Source of the DNA: Thermoanaerobaculia bacterium
GTDB lineage: Bacteria > Acidobacteriota > Thermoanaerobaculia > UBA5066
Assembly: GCA_022071945.1 (NCBI GenBank)
Contig: JAJVIN010000031.1
Location: 1 to 61,226 of the forward strand
Length of the DNA: 61,226 bases
Reading direction: 5' to 3'
Numbering within the stretch: the first letter of the stretch is position 1; every line of letters starts with the position of its first letter. A program made the translations under genes and the position numbers. Below the pieces are notes generated by a model. That model was not told where the DNA came from, did no database searches, and saw only the letters and a program-made list of their open reading frames with translations. This document shows, one piece after another, positions 52,282-61,226 of this stretch.

Positions 52282-53657
52282 GAAAGACTCGAAACTGGCT
52301 TCTCTTCGGCGTCCTTGCTCTCGCCTTCCTCCTGTCTCCGCGGGCTCTTGCCGCGGACGGCCTCGACGTCCCGTTCGAGATGTTCACGCTGAAGAACGGC
52401 CTGACGGTCATCGTGCACGAGGACCACTCGGCCCCGATCGCGTCGGTCAACGTCTGGTACCACGTCGGCTCGGGACGCGAGACCCCCGGCCGGACGGGCT
52501 TCGCCCACCTCTTCGAGCACATCATGTTCAACGGGTCGAAGAACGTGCCCGAGGGCGCCTACGACCGGTGGCTCGAAGCCGTGGGGGGAAACAACAACGG
52601 TTCGACGACGAACGACCGGACGAACTACTGGATCAACATCCCGTCCAACGCGCTCGAAACCGCTCTCTTCGTCGAGTCCGACAGGATGGCTTACCTCCTC
52701 GACACGATGTCGCTGGCGCGGGTCGACCAGCAGCGCGACGTGGTGAAGAACGAAAGGCGGCAATCGTACGAGAACGCCCCGTACGGGATGGCTCCGATCC
52801 TCCTGACCGAGGCCATGTACCCGAAGGGCCATCCCTACAGCTGGCCCGTCATCGGCTACATGGCCGACCTGACCGCGGCGAGCCACGAGGACGTCTCGAA
52901 CTTCTTCAAGAAGTGGTATGGACCCTCCAACGCCGTCCTCGTGATCGCGGGGGACGTCACCACCGCGGAAGCCCGGAGATTGACCGCGAAGTGGTTCGAC
53001 GAGGTGCCGGCGACGCCGCCCGTGGCTCCTCTCGCGGCACAGCCGGTGCAGCTCCTGTCTGAAAAGCGGCTCCTTCTCGAAGACGACGTCGAGCTCCCGA
53101 GACTCTACATCTCATGGCCCGCACCGCCCGCGATGTCGGCCTCCGCCACGGCGCTCGAGGTTCTGTCCGGCCTCCTCGGAGACGGCAAGAACTCCAGGCT
53201 CCACAAGAAACTCGTGCACGAGCTGCAGATCGCGCAGAGTGTCGAGACCGGAGTCGATGCCGGCGCCCTGGCGTCGACGTTCGACGTCGTCGTCACGGCC
53301 CGCGAGGGACAGAGCCTGGAGAAGATCCGAGCCATCGTCGACGAGGAGATCCGCGCGGTCGCGACGACGGCCCCGCCGGCACGTGAAGTCGCCCGCGTCA
53401 AGAACCAGCTGGAATCGAGGTACCTGTCGCAGCTCGAGCGGATCGGCGGATTTGGCGGGAAGGCCGACCTCCTCAACGAGTACCTCTTCCGAACCGGGAA
53501 TCCGGGCTACTTCAGCCAGCACCTCGCCCTTCTGGGCGCCGTTTCCGGACGCGATCTCGCAACGCTCGCGGCCACGACGCTCGGCCCGGGCCGCGTCCTG
53601 CTCTCGGTCGTGCCCAAGGGCAAGAAGAACCTCGCCGTGCCGGAGGTGACGAAGTGA
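52278..53657 (+). CDS. M16 zinc metallopeptidase, active subunit
   Basis: 459 aa with a Sec signal (WLLFGVLALAFLLSPRALAAD). The inverted zinc motif is HLFEH at residues 77-81 (His 77, Glu 80, His 81), and the distal Glu is in ERRQSYENAPYG. The rest has the usual M16 paired domains. It is followed immediately by a second M16 protein lacking the motif (GTGA coupling), the typical active/inactive heterodimer of periplasmic processing peptidases. Confidence 0.93.
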   Translation: MRKTRNWLLFGVLALAFLLSPRALAADGLDVPFEMFTLKNGLTVIVHEDHSAPIASVNVWYHVGSGRETPGRTGFAHLFEHIMFNGSKNVPEGAYDRWLEAVGGNNNGSTTNDRTNYWINIPSNALETALFVESDRMAYLLDTMSLARVDQQRDVVKNERRQSYENAPYGMAPILLTEAMYPKGHPYSWPVIGYMADLTAASHEDVSNFFKKWYGPSNAVLVIAGDVTTAEARRLTAKWFDEVPATPPVAPLAAQPVQLLSEKRLLLEDDVELPRLYISWPAPPAMSASATALEVLSGLLGDGKNSRLHKKLVHELQIAQSVETGVDAGALASTFDVVVTAREGQSLEKIRAIVDEEIRAVATTAPPAREVARVKNQLESRYLSQLERIGGFGGKADLLNEYLFRTGNPGYFSQHLALLGAVSGRDLATLAATTLGPGRVLLSVVPKGKKNLAVPEVTK

Positions 53658-55123
53658 GAATCAAGGCCACATCCCTTTCGTTCTTTCTCGCGGCGGCGAG
53701 CCTCGCCATGGCGAGCGCCGCCATCGCCGCGGACGCTCCCGACCGGTCGGGACCCCCGAAACCCGCTCCCGCGCGCGCCCTCAAGCTCCCTCCCGTCCAG
53801 AAGTTCACACTAGAGAACGGCCTTGCGGTCTGGATCGTGGAGAACCACGAGGTCCCCATCGCGACGCTCGCCCTGGCCGTCCGATCCGGTGCCACGGCCG
53901 ACCCGGCCGGAAAGAGCGGGCTCGCCGCGATGACGGCCGAAATGCTCGACGAGGGAGCTGGCGGGAAGTCCGCCCTCGAGTTCGACGAGGAAGTTTCTTT
54001 TCTGGGGGCAAGCCTCGACAGCCGCGCCACCTGGGACTATTCCGTCGTCTCGGTCAAGACCCCCGTCAAGGCGCTCCCTCGCGTCTTGCCGCTCTTTGCG
54101 GCGGCCGCAACCAAACCGGACTTTCCACAAAAGGAGTTCGACCGGGTGAAAAAGCAGGCCTTGACCGGCTTTCTGTCGGCCCGCTCCGAGCCCAGGCAGA
54201 TCGCGGCCCACGCCCTTCTCAGGGGTGTCTTCGGAACCGCGCACCGCTACGGCATCCCGGTCGCGGGAACTGCGGCGGCCGTCGCTTCCTTCACCGTCGA
54301 GGACCTCCGCAAGTACCACCGGGAAAACTACCTCCCGAACAACTCGATCCTGATCGCCTCCGGGGATGTGACCTCCGCGGCGCTCCTGCCGGCGCTCTCC
54401 GAGGCGTTCGCCAAGTGGGAAAAGGCGAGCCTGAAACCCGTGGCGGTCCCGCAGCCGAAGGCCCAGAAAGGGCGCAGGGTCCTGATCGTCGACCGGCCCG
54501 GCTCGGCTCAGTCGGTCATCCGGATTGCCCTTACCGGGCCGTCTCGAGAGACCCCGGACTACTTCTCGATCGAGGTTGCCAACACGCTCCTGGGAGGGTC
54601 CTTCACTTCGCGCCTCAACAACAATCTCAGGGAACAGAAGGGCTACACCTATGGCGCGGGGTCGCGCTTCGACATGCGCAAGGCGGGCGGTCTCTTCACG
54701 GCGTTCTCGGACGTGGAAACCGGCGTGACGGGCCCCGCCCTCACGGAGTTCATGAAGGAGCTCGGGAAGATGCTCGAGCCCACGCCGGCCGCCGACGCCG
54801 AGCGGGCCCGGAATTACGCGGCTCTCGGTCTCGGCTTCGAGTTCGAGACCTCCGACGAGATTGCCGCCCATCTCGTCGAGCAGGCGGTGTACGGCTTGCC
54901 TTCCGACTACTTCGACACCTACGTCGCCCGGACACTCTCGGTCGACGGCGCGGCCATCCAGGAGGCGGCGAAAAAGTACCTCGACCTGTCGCGCCTCACG
55001 ATCATCGTCGTCGGCGATCGTGCGAAGATCGAAAAGCCCATTCGCGACCTGAAGCTGGGGGAAACCCAGATAGTTCCGCTTGACACGGTGATGGGTCCCG
55101 TGCCGGTCATCCCGGCCAGCTGA
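53654..55123 (+). CDS. M16 family protein, inactive partner
   Basis: 489 aa, GTG start overlapping the previous stop. A signal peptide (FFLAAASLAMASAAIAADA) indicates export. It has the M16 fold (KFTLENGLAVWIVENHEVPI, TLLGGSFTSRLNNNLREQKGYTYGAGS) but where HxxEH belongs it reads GLAAMTAEMLDEGA, so the zinc site is missing. The R/Y-bearing segment REQKGYTYG that binds substrate is intact. It should pair with the upstream subunit. Confidence 0.93.
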   Translation: MRIKATSLSFFLAAASLAMASAAIAADAPDRSGPPKPAPARALKLPPVQKFTLENGLAVWIVENHEVPIATLALAVRSGATADPAGKSGLAAMTAEMLDEGAGGKSALEFDEEVSFLGASLDSRATWDYSVVSVKTPVKALPRVLPLFAAAATKPDFPQKEFDRVKKQALTGFLSARSEPRQIAAHALLRGVFGTAHRYGIPVAGTAAAVASFTVEDLRKYHRENYLPNNSILIASGDVTSAALLPALSEAFAKWEKASLKPVAVPQPKAQKGRRVLIVDRPGSAQSVIRIALTGPSRETPDYFSIEVANTLLGGSFTSRLNNNLREQKGYTYGAGSRFDMRKAGGLFTAFSDVETGVTGPALTEFMKELGKMLEPTPAADAERARNYAALGLGFEFETSDEIAAHLVEQAVYGLPSDYFDTYVARTLSVDGAAIQEAAKKYLDLSRLTIIVVGDRAKIEKPIRDLKLGETQIVPLDTVMGPVPVIPAS

Positions 55124-56122
<999 letters not shown>

Positions 56123-56129
56123 GACCGGC

Positions 56130-56161
56130 GGCCGGCCGGGGAAGTGAGCCCCCGGCCGGCC
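56130..56161 (+). terminator. Very stable GC hairpin after pip
   Basis: Twelve-base-pair perfect stem (GGCCGGCCGGGG with CCCCGGCCGGCC), loop AAGTGAGC, 7 nt past the pip stop. It has no T tract; probably a 3' barrier or Rho-assisted end. Confidence 0.5.
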
Positions 56162-56263
56162 GGGGCCCGGGAGGGGGTTGCGTCGGGTCAGGCTTCATCT
56201 CCGCCGTTCGCATGTGAGCCCGTGTCGCCTACCATAGCGGCATGACGTCCGACCGGAGGAGAC

Positions 56264-58411
56264 ATGGAAACGCCGGCCCTTGAGAGGTTCGACCTCGTCG
56301 TTCTCGGCTCGGGACCCGCGGGGGAAAAGGGCGCGGCCCAGGCCGCTTACTTCGGCAAGAAGGTCGCCCTCGTGGAAAAGCGGGCCGCTCCCGGGGGCGT
56401 CTCTGTGCACACAGGCACCCTTCCGTCGAAGACGCTGCGAGAAGCGGCTCTCTACATCACCGGTTTCCGCCATCGCGAGCTCTACGGGATGACTTTGCGA
56501 ATCGACCGGGAAAAGAGCCTCCGGCAGCTCGTCGGCCGCCTGCAGGACGTCACGACCCGCCAGGTCCGTCAGATCACGCGCAACATCGAGCGGCACCGGA
56601 TCGAGCGGGTCCTGGGGAGGGGCACGTTCACGGGTCCGAGGGAGATCACTGTCACGGGCGAGGACGGCTCCCCGGTCAGGCGCCTCTCCGCTCCGGTGAT
56701 CCTGATCGCCGTCGGCTCCTCTCCCCTTCCGCCCCGAGGTATCGCTCTGGACGATCCAGATCTGGAGGACTCGGACAGCATCCTCGACCTCGACAGGATC
56801 CCGAAGACCCTCGCGGTCGTGGGAGGCGGAGTGATCGGGTGCGAGTACGCCTCGATCTTCGCCGCGCTGGGCACCGAGGTCACCCTCATCGAGGGCCGCG
56901 AGCGGCTGCTGGGTTTTCTCGACAGCGAGCTCTCGGCCGCCCTGAAGACCGCCCTGGAGAGGATGGGAACCGAGATCTTGCTGGGCGACGCCGTCGAGAC
57001 GGTGACGCGCGCCGAAGAACGAAAGACGAACGCCCTCGAGCTGAGGCTGAAGTCGGGACGGCTCATGGAAGCCGACAAGGTTCTCTTCTCGGCCGGCCGG
57101 AAGGGAAATACGGAGGGTCTCGGGCTCGATCTGGCCGGCGTGGTGACGGATGACAAGGGCCGGATCGTCGTCGACGAGAGCTTCCAGACCTCGGCCAAGG
57201 GCATCTACGCCGCGGGTGACGTAATCGGCTTCCCCTCGCTGGCCGCGACCTCGATGGAACAGGGCCGCGTCGCCATGCGCAAGGCGTTTGGAATCGGAAG
57301 AACCGACGGCTTCGCCCGGGTCTTCCCCTACGGGATCTACACCGTGCCCGAGATCTCGATGATCGGATCGACGGAAGAAGAACTCCGATCGGCCGGAGTT
57401 CCCTACGAGATCGGGCGCGCCCGCTACGAGAACAACGCGAGGGGCCAGATCAACGGGGACATCGACGGGTTCGTCAAGCTCCTGTTCGACCCCGAAAGCA
57501 AACGTCTCCTCGGGGCTCACCTCATCGGCGACGAGGCGACCGAGCTCATCCACGTTCCGCAGATGGTGATGACCCACGGTGGCGGGCTCGAGGACTTCCT
57601 GCAGGCGATCTTCAACGTCCCGACCCTCTCGGAGTGCTTCAAGTACGCCGCCTACGATGGACTGCAGAGACTGGCCCACAAGCATGGAGGCGCCCCGCTG
57701 GAGGCCAGCGAGTCGCACAGGGGCGAGAGGCTCCCGCCCGGGGCGCGGGCGTGGTTCGTCGGGGTGGATCTGACCGATCCGTACGCGCGGGAGCCTCGCC
57801 CGGTGACCGTCGCCTTCATGGACCGCTGGCGGCGCGTGCAGTTCCGAACGTGGACGTTCGACCCTCTCGGAACCGGCCTCCTCCCAGACGAGGTCCTCGC
57901 CGAGGGGTTCGTCCTGGCCATCGACGGCCCCCAGGGCCTGCCGCAGAAAGGTCAGAAGCTCCGACAGGCCGAGAAGCTCCTGAAGGGCTCGGGAAAGACC
58001 GCGTTCGCCCTCCCGAAACTCGAGGTCCCCTACCCGGGATTCGTCCCCGGCAGCGTGGCGCTCTTTTCGGCTCTGCGAGAAAAGGGCCACGGCGTCCTCG
58101 GCGAGGCGGGATACGACGAGACGGTCCTGATCGAGGCCTACCCGGACGACCTCTGGACTCGATGGACCGGACACAAACTCCCGAAGCGGATCTTGCCGAG
58201 CGGCCGCCGTGCTCGATTCGACTGCTTGAGAGGCTTCGGAGTCGAGCTCCCAGCGGGCGAGGACGCCACCACCCACGACCAGCTCGACGCGGCCGCGGCC
58301 GCCTTCGCCGCCTACCTCTGGGCCACGGGGCGGGCACGCGAGATCGGCGTCAAGCCGGAGTTCGATCCGGCGTTCGGCTTCTTGAGGGAGGGAACGATCG
58401 TCACCGTGTGA
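56264..58411 (+). CDS. Soluble pyridine nucleotide transhydrogenase fused to DUF429
   Basis: 715 aa. Residues 1-485 are a SthA-type flavoprotein: FAD motif LVVLGSGPAGEKGAAQA, NAD motif TLAVVGGGVIGCEYASIFAALG, second FAD motif GIYAAGDVIGFPSLA. The redox Cys pair of related reductases is absent (GGVSVHTGTLPSKTL), as in SthA. Residues about 492-715 form a DUF429 RNase H-like domain (FVGVDLTDPYAREPRPVTVAF, VLAIDGPQGLP, LIEAYPDDLWTRW, HDQLDAAAAAFAAYL) with the conserved Asp residues. GGAGGAGAC precedes the ATG. I know of no standard protein with this fusion. Confidence 0.88.
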   Translation: METPALERFDLVVLGSGPAGEKGAAQAAYFGKKVALVEKRAAPGGVSVHTGTLPSKTLREAALYITGFRHRELYGMTLRIDREKSLRQLVGRLQDVTTRQVRQITRNIERHRIERVLGRGTFTGPREITVTGEDGSPVRRLSAPVILIAVGSSPLPPRGIALDDPDLEDSDSILDLDRIPKTLAVVGGGVIGCEYASIFAALGTEVTLIEGRERLLGFLDSELSAALKTALERMGTEILLGDAVETVTRAEERKTNALELRLKSGRLMEADKVLFSAGRKGNTEGLGLDLAGVVTDDKGRIVVDESFQTSAKGIYAAGDVIGFPSLAATSMEQGRVAMRKAFGIGRTDGFARVFPYGIYTVPEISMIGSTEEELRSAGVPYEIGRARYENNARGQINGDIDGFVKLLFDPESKRLLGAHLIGDEATELIHVPQMVMTHGGGLEDFLQAIFNVPTLSECFKYAAYDGLQRLAHKHGGAPLEASESHRGERLPPGARAWFVGVDLTDPYAREPRPVTVAFMDRWRRVQFRTWTFDPLGTGLLPDEVLAEGFVLAIDGPQGLPQKGQKLRQAEKLLKGSGKTAFALPKLEVPYPGFVPGSVALFSALREKGHGVLGEAGYDETVLIEAYPDDLWTRWTGHKLPKRILPSGRRARFDCLRGFGVELPAGEDATTHDQLDAAAAAFAAYLWATGRAREIGVKPEFDPAFGFLREGTIVTV

Positions 58412-58515
58412 CCTGGATCAGACCAGGGCACGCTCGCGCCGTCCTCACGAGCAGCCGCGAGAACACCCGGTGCCGCCAGAGAGGGCCCGAACACCTCTCG
58501 CTGGGCCCCGAGAAA

Positions 58516-60108
58516 CTACGAACCCGGCGAGTGGAGGACCACGTCCGCACCCAGTACTGCCGCGTCGAGCCTCGGCGTCAGTTCCGCGCCCTCCCTGATG
58601 CCGTAAGTCCAGCTGGGGGCGTAGAGGGGCACGAGGGGCAGGTCCTCCAGCGCTCTTCTCATTGCCTGCCGGAGGAACCGCGCCCGGGCATTCGAGTTCA
58701 TCTCCACGGAGGCAGCCTGGATATCGTGGTCGAGTTCGGCGTTCGAGTACCCAGATCGATTCTCCGATCCGAATCCCCCTGGGCCACCCCGGGTGTGGAT
58801 GACGGGCTCGAAGAGTCCGGAGGCATCTCCGGAGATCGTCGACCAGAATCCGAGGACGAGGTGCGCGTTTCCCTTTTCGAGTTCCGTGAGTCTGTCGGGC
58901 CAGGGGCTGTCCCTCACTTCGAGCCGGATTCCGAGGGGGGCGAGCTGCCGGGCGATCTCGTTTCCCGCCAAGAGACTCCGTGACGAGACGAGGAGTCTTG
59001 CCTCGAAACCGGAGGGGAACCCGGCCTCGGCGAGCAGCCGCCGGGCCCGGTCCGGATCAGCCGGCGGTTGCTCCAGTCCCGGATCGAAGCCGTGGATGCC
59101 CGGCATGACGAGTTGCCAGGCGGGAATCGCCTCGTCTCCGAATGCCCGCGCGACGAGTGACGGACGGTCGATCGCGAGAGAGAGCGCTCGCCTCACGCGG
59201 CGATCGGCGAACGGAGAGGGCTTGCCGTTTGACATGGGCTGGAGCCTGCAGATGAGAAACCCGATCGTGACGGTGGGAGACCTCACGGCCCGATACCGGG
59301 CGCTCTCGGATTTCAGCGTCCCGAGTCCGCCGGACGGGAGCGGCGAGATGACTGTCGCTCCGGTCGCAGCCGTTGCCGCCAGCTCCTCATCACCGGCGAC
59401 ACACCGGATCTCCAGTTTCTCGTAGCCCGGCTTCGGGCCCCAGTAATCGTCGAACCGGTTCGCGCGGATATGAGTGAATCCACCTTCTCCACGGGACTGA
59501 GTGGTCCCCTGCATCACGAAGGGTCCGGTTCCGACCGGCTTGGTGATCTCGGCATCGTTGGTGTATCTGGAGAGGATCGGCGCCGTGGCGAGCCTGGCCA
59601 GTAGGAGCGGACGCGGCCGGTCCGTCACGAACTCGACCGTCAGGGGGTCCACCGTGCGGACTTCGATGATCGCGCGGACATCGGGTTCCACGCACGAGCG
59701 GTCGATCCGCTTTGCCCGTTCGATCGTGTGCCTGACGTCTTCCGCGGTCAGGGTGTGTCCATCGTGAAAGCGCACCCCTGGCCTGAGGCGGAAACGCCAG
59801 ACCGTCTCGGAGGGATTGCTCCAGTCCGTGGCGAGCCTCGGCCGGATCGCGAGGTTTCGGTCCAGTTCGACCAGGCCCTCGAAGAAATTCGCGAGGATGG
59901 CCCGCGTCTGGTCCTCGGAGTGCCTCTGCGGATCGAGAGTCAATGCGGGAGACGCGAAGACGAGACTCACCGAGGCCGCGGGAGTCGGCTGTTTCGGCTT
60001 ACCGCAGGCCGCCGCGACGAGCAAGAAGAGGAGCGCACACCCGTATCGCGCCGGGGAGGCGCCGGCGCTTCTCTGGCTTCGCCAGTACATCCAGCCTGTT
60101 CGAGTCAT
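58516..60108 (-). CDS. Peptide-type ABC substrate-binding lipoprotein (SBP family 5)
   Basis: 530 aa. Lipobox LLVAAAC (about Cys 35) after a long basic n-region places it in the membrane as a lipoprotein. Family 5 motifs are RLATDWSNPSETVWRFRLRPGVRFHDGHTLTAEDV and RRALSLAIDRPSLVARAFG, with AEAGFPSGFEARLLVS. No permease genes are nearby. AGAGGGCTGCAG precedes ATG 60108. It is divergent from the EFR1-like gene. Related in fold to the SBP part of the chemoreceptor fusion at 9.2-12.4 kb. Confidence 0.92.
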   Translation of the reverse strand: MTRTGWMYWRSQRSAGASPARYGCALLFLLVAAACGKPKQPTPAASVSLVFASPALTLDPQRHSEDQTRAILANFFEGLVELDRNLAIRPRLATDWSNPSETVWRFRLRPGVRFHDGHTLTAEDVRHTIERAKRIDRSCVEPDVRAIIEVRTVDPLTVEFVTDRPRPLLLARLATAPILSRYTNDAEITKPVGTGPFVMQGTTQSRGEGGFTHIRANRFDDYWGPKPGYEKLEIRCVAGDEELAATAATGATVISPLPSGGLGTLKSESARYRAVRSPTVTIGFLICRLQPMSNGKPSPFADRRVRRALSLAIDRPSLVARAFGDEAIPAWQLVMPGIHGFDPGLEQPPADPDRARRLLAEAGFPSGFEARLLVSSRSLLAGNEIARQLAPLGIRLEVRDSPWPDRLTELEKGNAHLVLGFWSTISGDASGLFEPVIHTRGGPGGFGSENRSGYSNAELDHDIQAASVEMNSNARARFLRQAMRRALEDLPLVPLYAPSWTYGIREGAELTPRLDAAVLGADVVLHSPGS

Positions 60109-60281
60109 CTGCAGCCCTCTCTCCGGGCGAGACGTGACCTTCGGGAGCCGCCCAGGAGTTCGACCGGTCGCAGTCGTGTCAGGCAGATTCTTGCACGGGT
60201 GGCCCTCGAGGCCTTCGTGGCGACGCGGGATGTTCCCGACCGGCGCGGTGGCGTGGACGTGAGGCGCCAAAGCCTGGAGAC

Positions 60282-61160
60282 GTGGCGGTGACGAAGGTGG
60301 AACGGCAGGCGCGTATCTTCTACTTCTCCGGGACGGGCAACGCCGCCCACATGGCCCAGTGCGTGGCCGGCACGATGCAGGAGGCGGGTGTGACCGCCGC
60401 GACGGTGAACATTGCCGGCTTGGACCGGCGCGCTCTCGCGGCGCCAGAGCCTGACGTCCTCCTCGGCTTCATCTCTCCCACTCACGGGTTCAACTTCCCG
60501 CCGGTCATGCTGTCCTTCCTTCTCGCCTTCCCGCGAACTCTCCACCGCAACCGGGTCTTCCTGATGAACACTCGTGCCGGGATGAAGCTGGGCAGGGTGT
60601 TCCTGCCAGGGCTCAGCGGAGCAGCGCTGCTCCTGGCCGCTGTCATCCTGATGGCCAAGGGCTACAGGATCGCGGGCATGCGGCCGATCGACATGCCGTC
60701 GAACTGGCTGTCGCTTCACCCGAGCTTGAGGCCAAAGGCAGTCGTGGCGATCACCAGGCGATGCGAGGCCGTGGCGAGACGCTTCGCGACGCGCCTGATC
60801 TCGGGTGGTACCGATTTCCGAGCGCTGTTGGATCTTCCCCAGGACCTTCTCATCGCACCCGTGAGCGTTCTCTATTTCCTCGCCGGGCGGTTCGTCTTCG
60901 CGAAGTCGTTCTACGCCAGCACGGCGTGCAACAACTGTGGCGCCTGCAAGGCTCACTGTCCCGTCAAGGCCATCGTGACGGTGCGGAACCGCCCGTTCTG
61001 GACGTTCTCCTGCGAGAGCTGCATGCGATGCATGAACGAGTGTCCGGCACGGGCCATCGAAACGGGTCACGGCTACGTCGCCGGCCTCATCTTCGTGGTG
61101 TCTTCAACGCTCGCCAGAAGTGATCCACGTGTGCTCGTGAGAAGTGATCCACCCGTGTAG
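60282..61160 (+). CDS. EFR1-type flavodoxin-ferredoxin, 3' end altered
   Basis: 292 aa from a GTG start. The flavodoxin part carries RIFYFSGTGNAAHMAQCVAG and the EFR1 family double cluster near the C-terminus: CNNCGACKAHCP and CESCMRCMNECP. Members are predicted electron-transfer proteins. After GHGYVAGLIFVVSSTLA the expected hydrophobic tail is replaced by RSDPRVLVRSDPPV, encoded by a 13-bp repeated AGAAGTGATCCAC (61116-61128 and 61140-61152). The sequence after 61111 therefore looks like the terminus of an insertion sequence and the native stop is lost. Confidence 0.82.
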   Translation: MAVTKVERQARIFYFSGTGNAAHMAQCVAGTMQEAGVTAATVNIAGLDRRALAAPEPDVLLGFISPTHGFNFPPVMLSFLLAFPRTLHRNRVFLMNTRAGMKLGRVFLPGLSGAALLLAAVILMAKGYRIAGMRPIDMPSNWLSLHPSLRPKAVVAITRRCEAVARRFATRLISGGTDFRALLDLPQDLLIAPVSVLYFLAGRFVFAKSFYASTACNNCGACKAHCPVKAIVTVRNRPFWTFSCESCMRCMNECPARAIETGHGYVAGLIFVVSSTLARSDPRVLVRSDPPV

Positions 61161-61226
61161 AGAGGGTTCTGATCAGCATCATCCGCCGAAGGCGCCTGAG
61201 GCGGGTCGACAGGACGGCCAGGGAAT
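61116..61226. mobile_element. IS21-like element terminus (partial)
   Basis: Two copies of AGAAGTGATCCAC spaced 24 bp apart and reading GTGGATCACTTCT on the minus strand resemble the multiple terminal repeats of IS21-family elements, whose ends bind IstA. The remaining 74 bp to the window edge contain no intact gene. The insertion likely interrupts the preceding EFR1-like gene. Confidence 0.5.

Overview
The window is about 61 kb of high-GC, gene-dense bacterial chromosome. Core metabolic and DNA-maintenance genes (dnaB, radA, recN, alr, purC, ahcY, ispG, ppdK, acs, tsaC) sit among ferredoxin-dependent oxidoreductases, an MCE/Mla lipid-transport operon and several secreted proteases. MCE plus M16 proteases indicate a diderm. 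Fused 2-oxoacid:ferredoxin oxidoreductase subunits, sulfatase-like proteins ending in a GYL tail and carboxypeptidase-regulatory-like secreted proteins resemble Acidobacteriota (Thermoanaerobaculia/Holophagae-like). That placement is inference from gene content, not a phylogeny.

Layout. 1-149: 5' part of a REP-associated tyrosine transposase. 280-4889 (minus): ppdK, a bacilliredoxin and ispG. 4933-9200: membrane-fused spermidine-synthase-like protein, degenerate alkaline-phosphatase-fold membrane protein, polyprenyl synthase. 9253-13300: a methyl-accepting chemotaxis protein fused to a peptide-binding SBP domain, facing an anti-sigma antagonist/kinase pair. 13400-20017: secreted HExxH protein, CPBP protease, two-gene 2-oxoacid:ferredoxin oxidoreductase plus a small Cys-rich protein, SpoIID-like protein. 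20044-24094: PhnE-PhnC-PhnD transporter with an overlapping methyltransferase gene. 24172-29186: glgC, acs, tyrosine phosphatase, PHP phosphoesterase. 29222-36245: dnaB-alr-mlaE-mlaF-mlaD and radA, many with overlapping start and stop codons.

36196-39757 is the standout region. A 92-bp perfect direct repeat made of the convergent, overlapping 3' ends of radA and purC brackets about 3.4 kb of foreign-looking DNA. The insert holds a REP-like double hairpin, a frameshifted ISKra4-type transposase remnant, a sigma70-like promoter with a dyad in its spacer, and a coupled gene pair: a small secreted protein with ten mature cysteines and a 738-aa secreted beta-sandwich protein. The repeat leaves both radA and purC intact.

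39681-61226: purC, pepA, recN, tsaC, yjbQ, ahcY with a clear terminator, two unknown cytosolic proteins, a Leu/Ile/Val-type binding lipoprotein, an IMPACT-family protein, GDPD, a nucleotide-transporter-like protein coupled to an active/inactive M16 protease pair, proline iminopeptidase, a transhydrogenase-DUF429 fusion, a second peptide-binding lipoprotein, and an EFR1-type flavodoxin/ferredoxin whose 3' end appears replaced by an IS21-like terminus.

No tRNA, rRNA, CRISPR array or convincing riboswitch was seen. Many long opposite-strand frames exist but are shadows of real genes in high-GC DNA.
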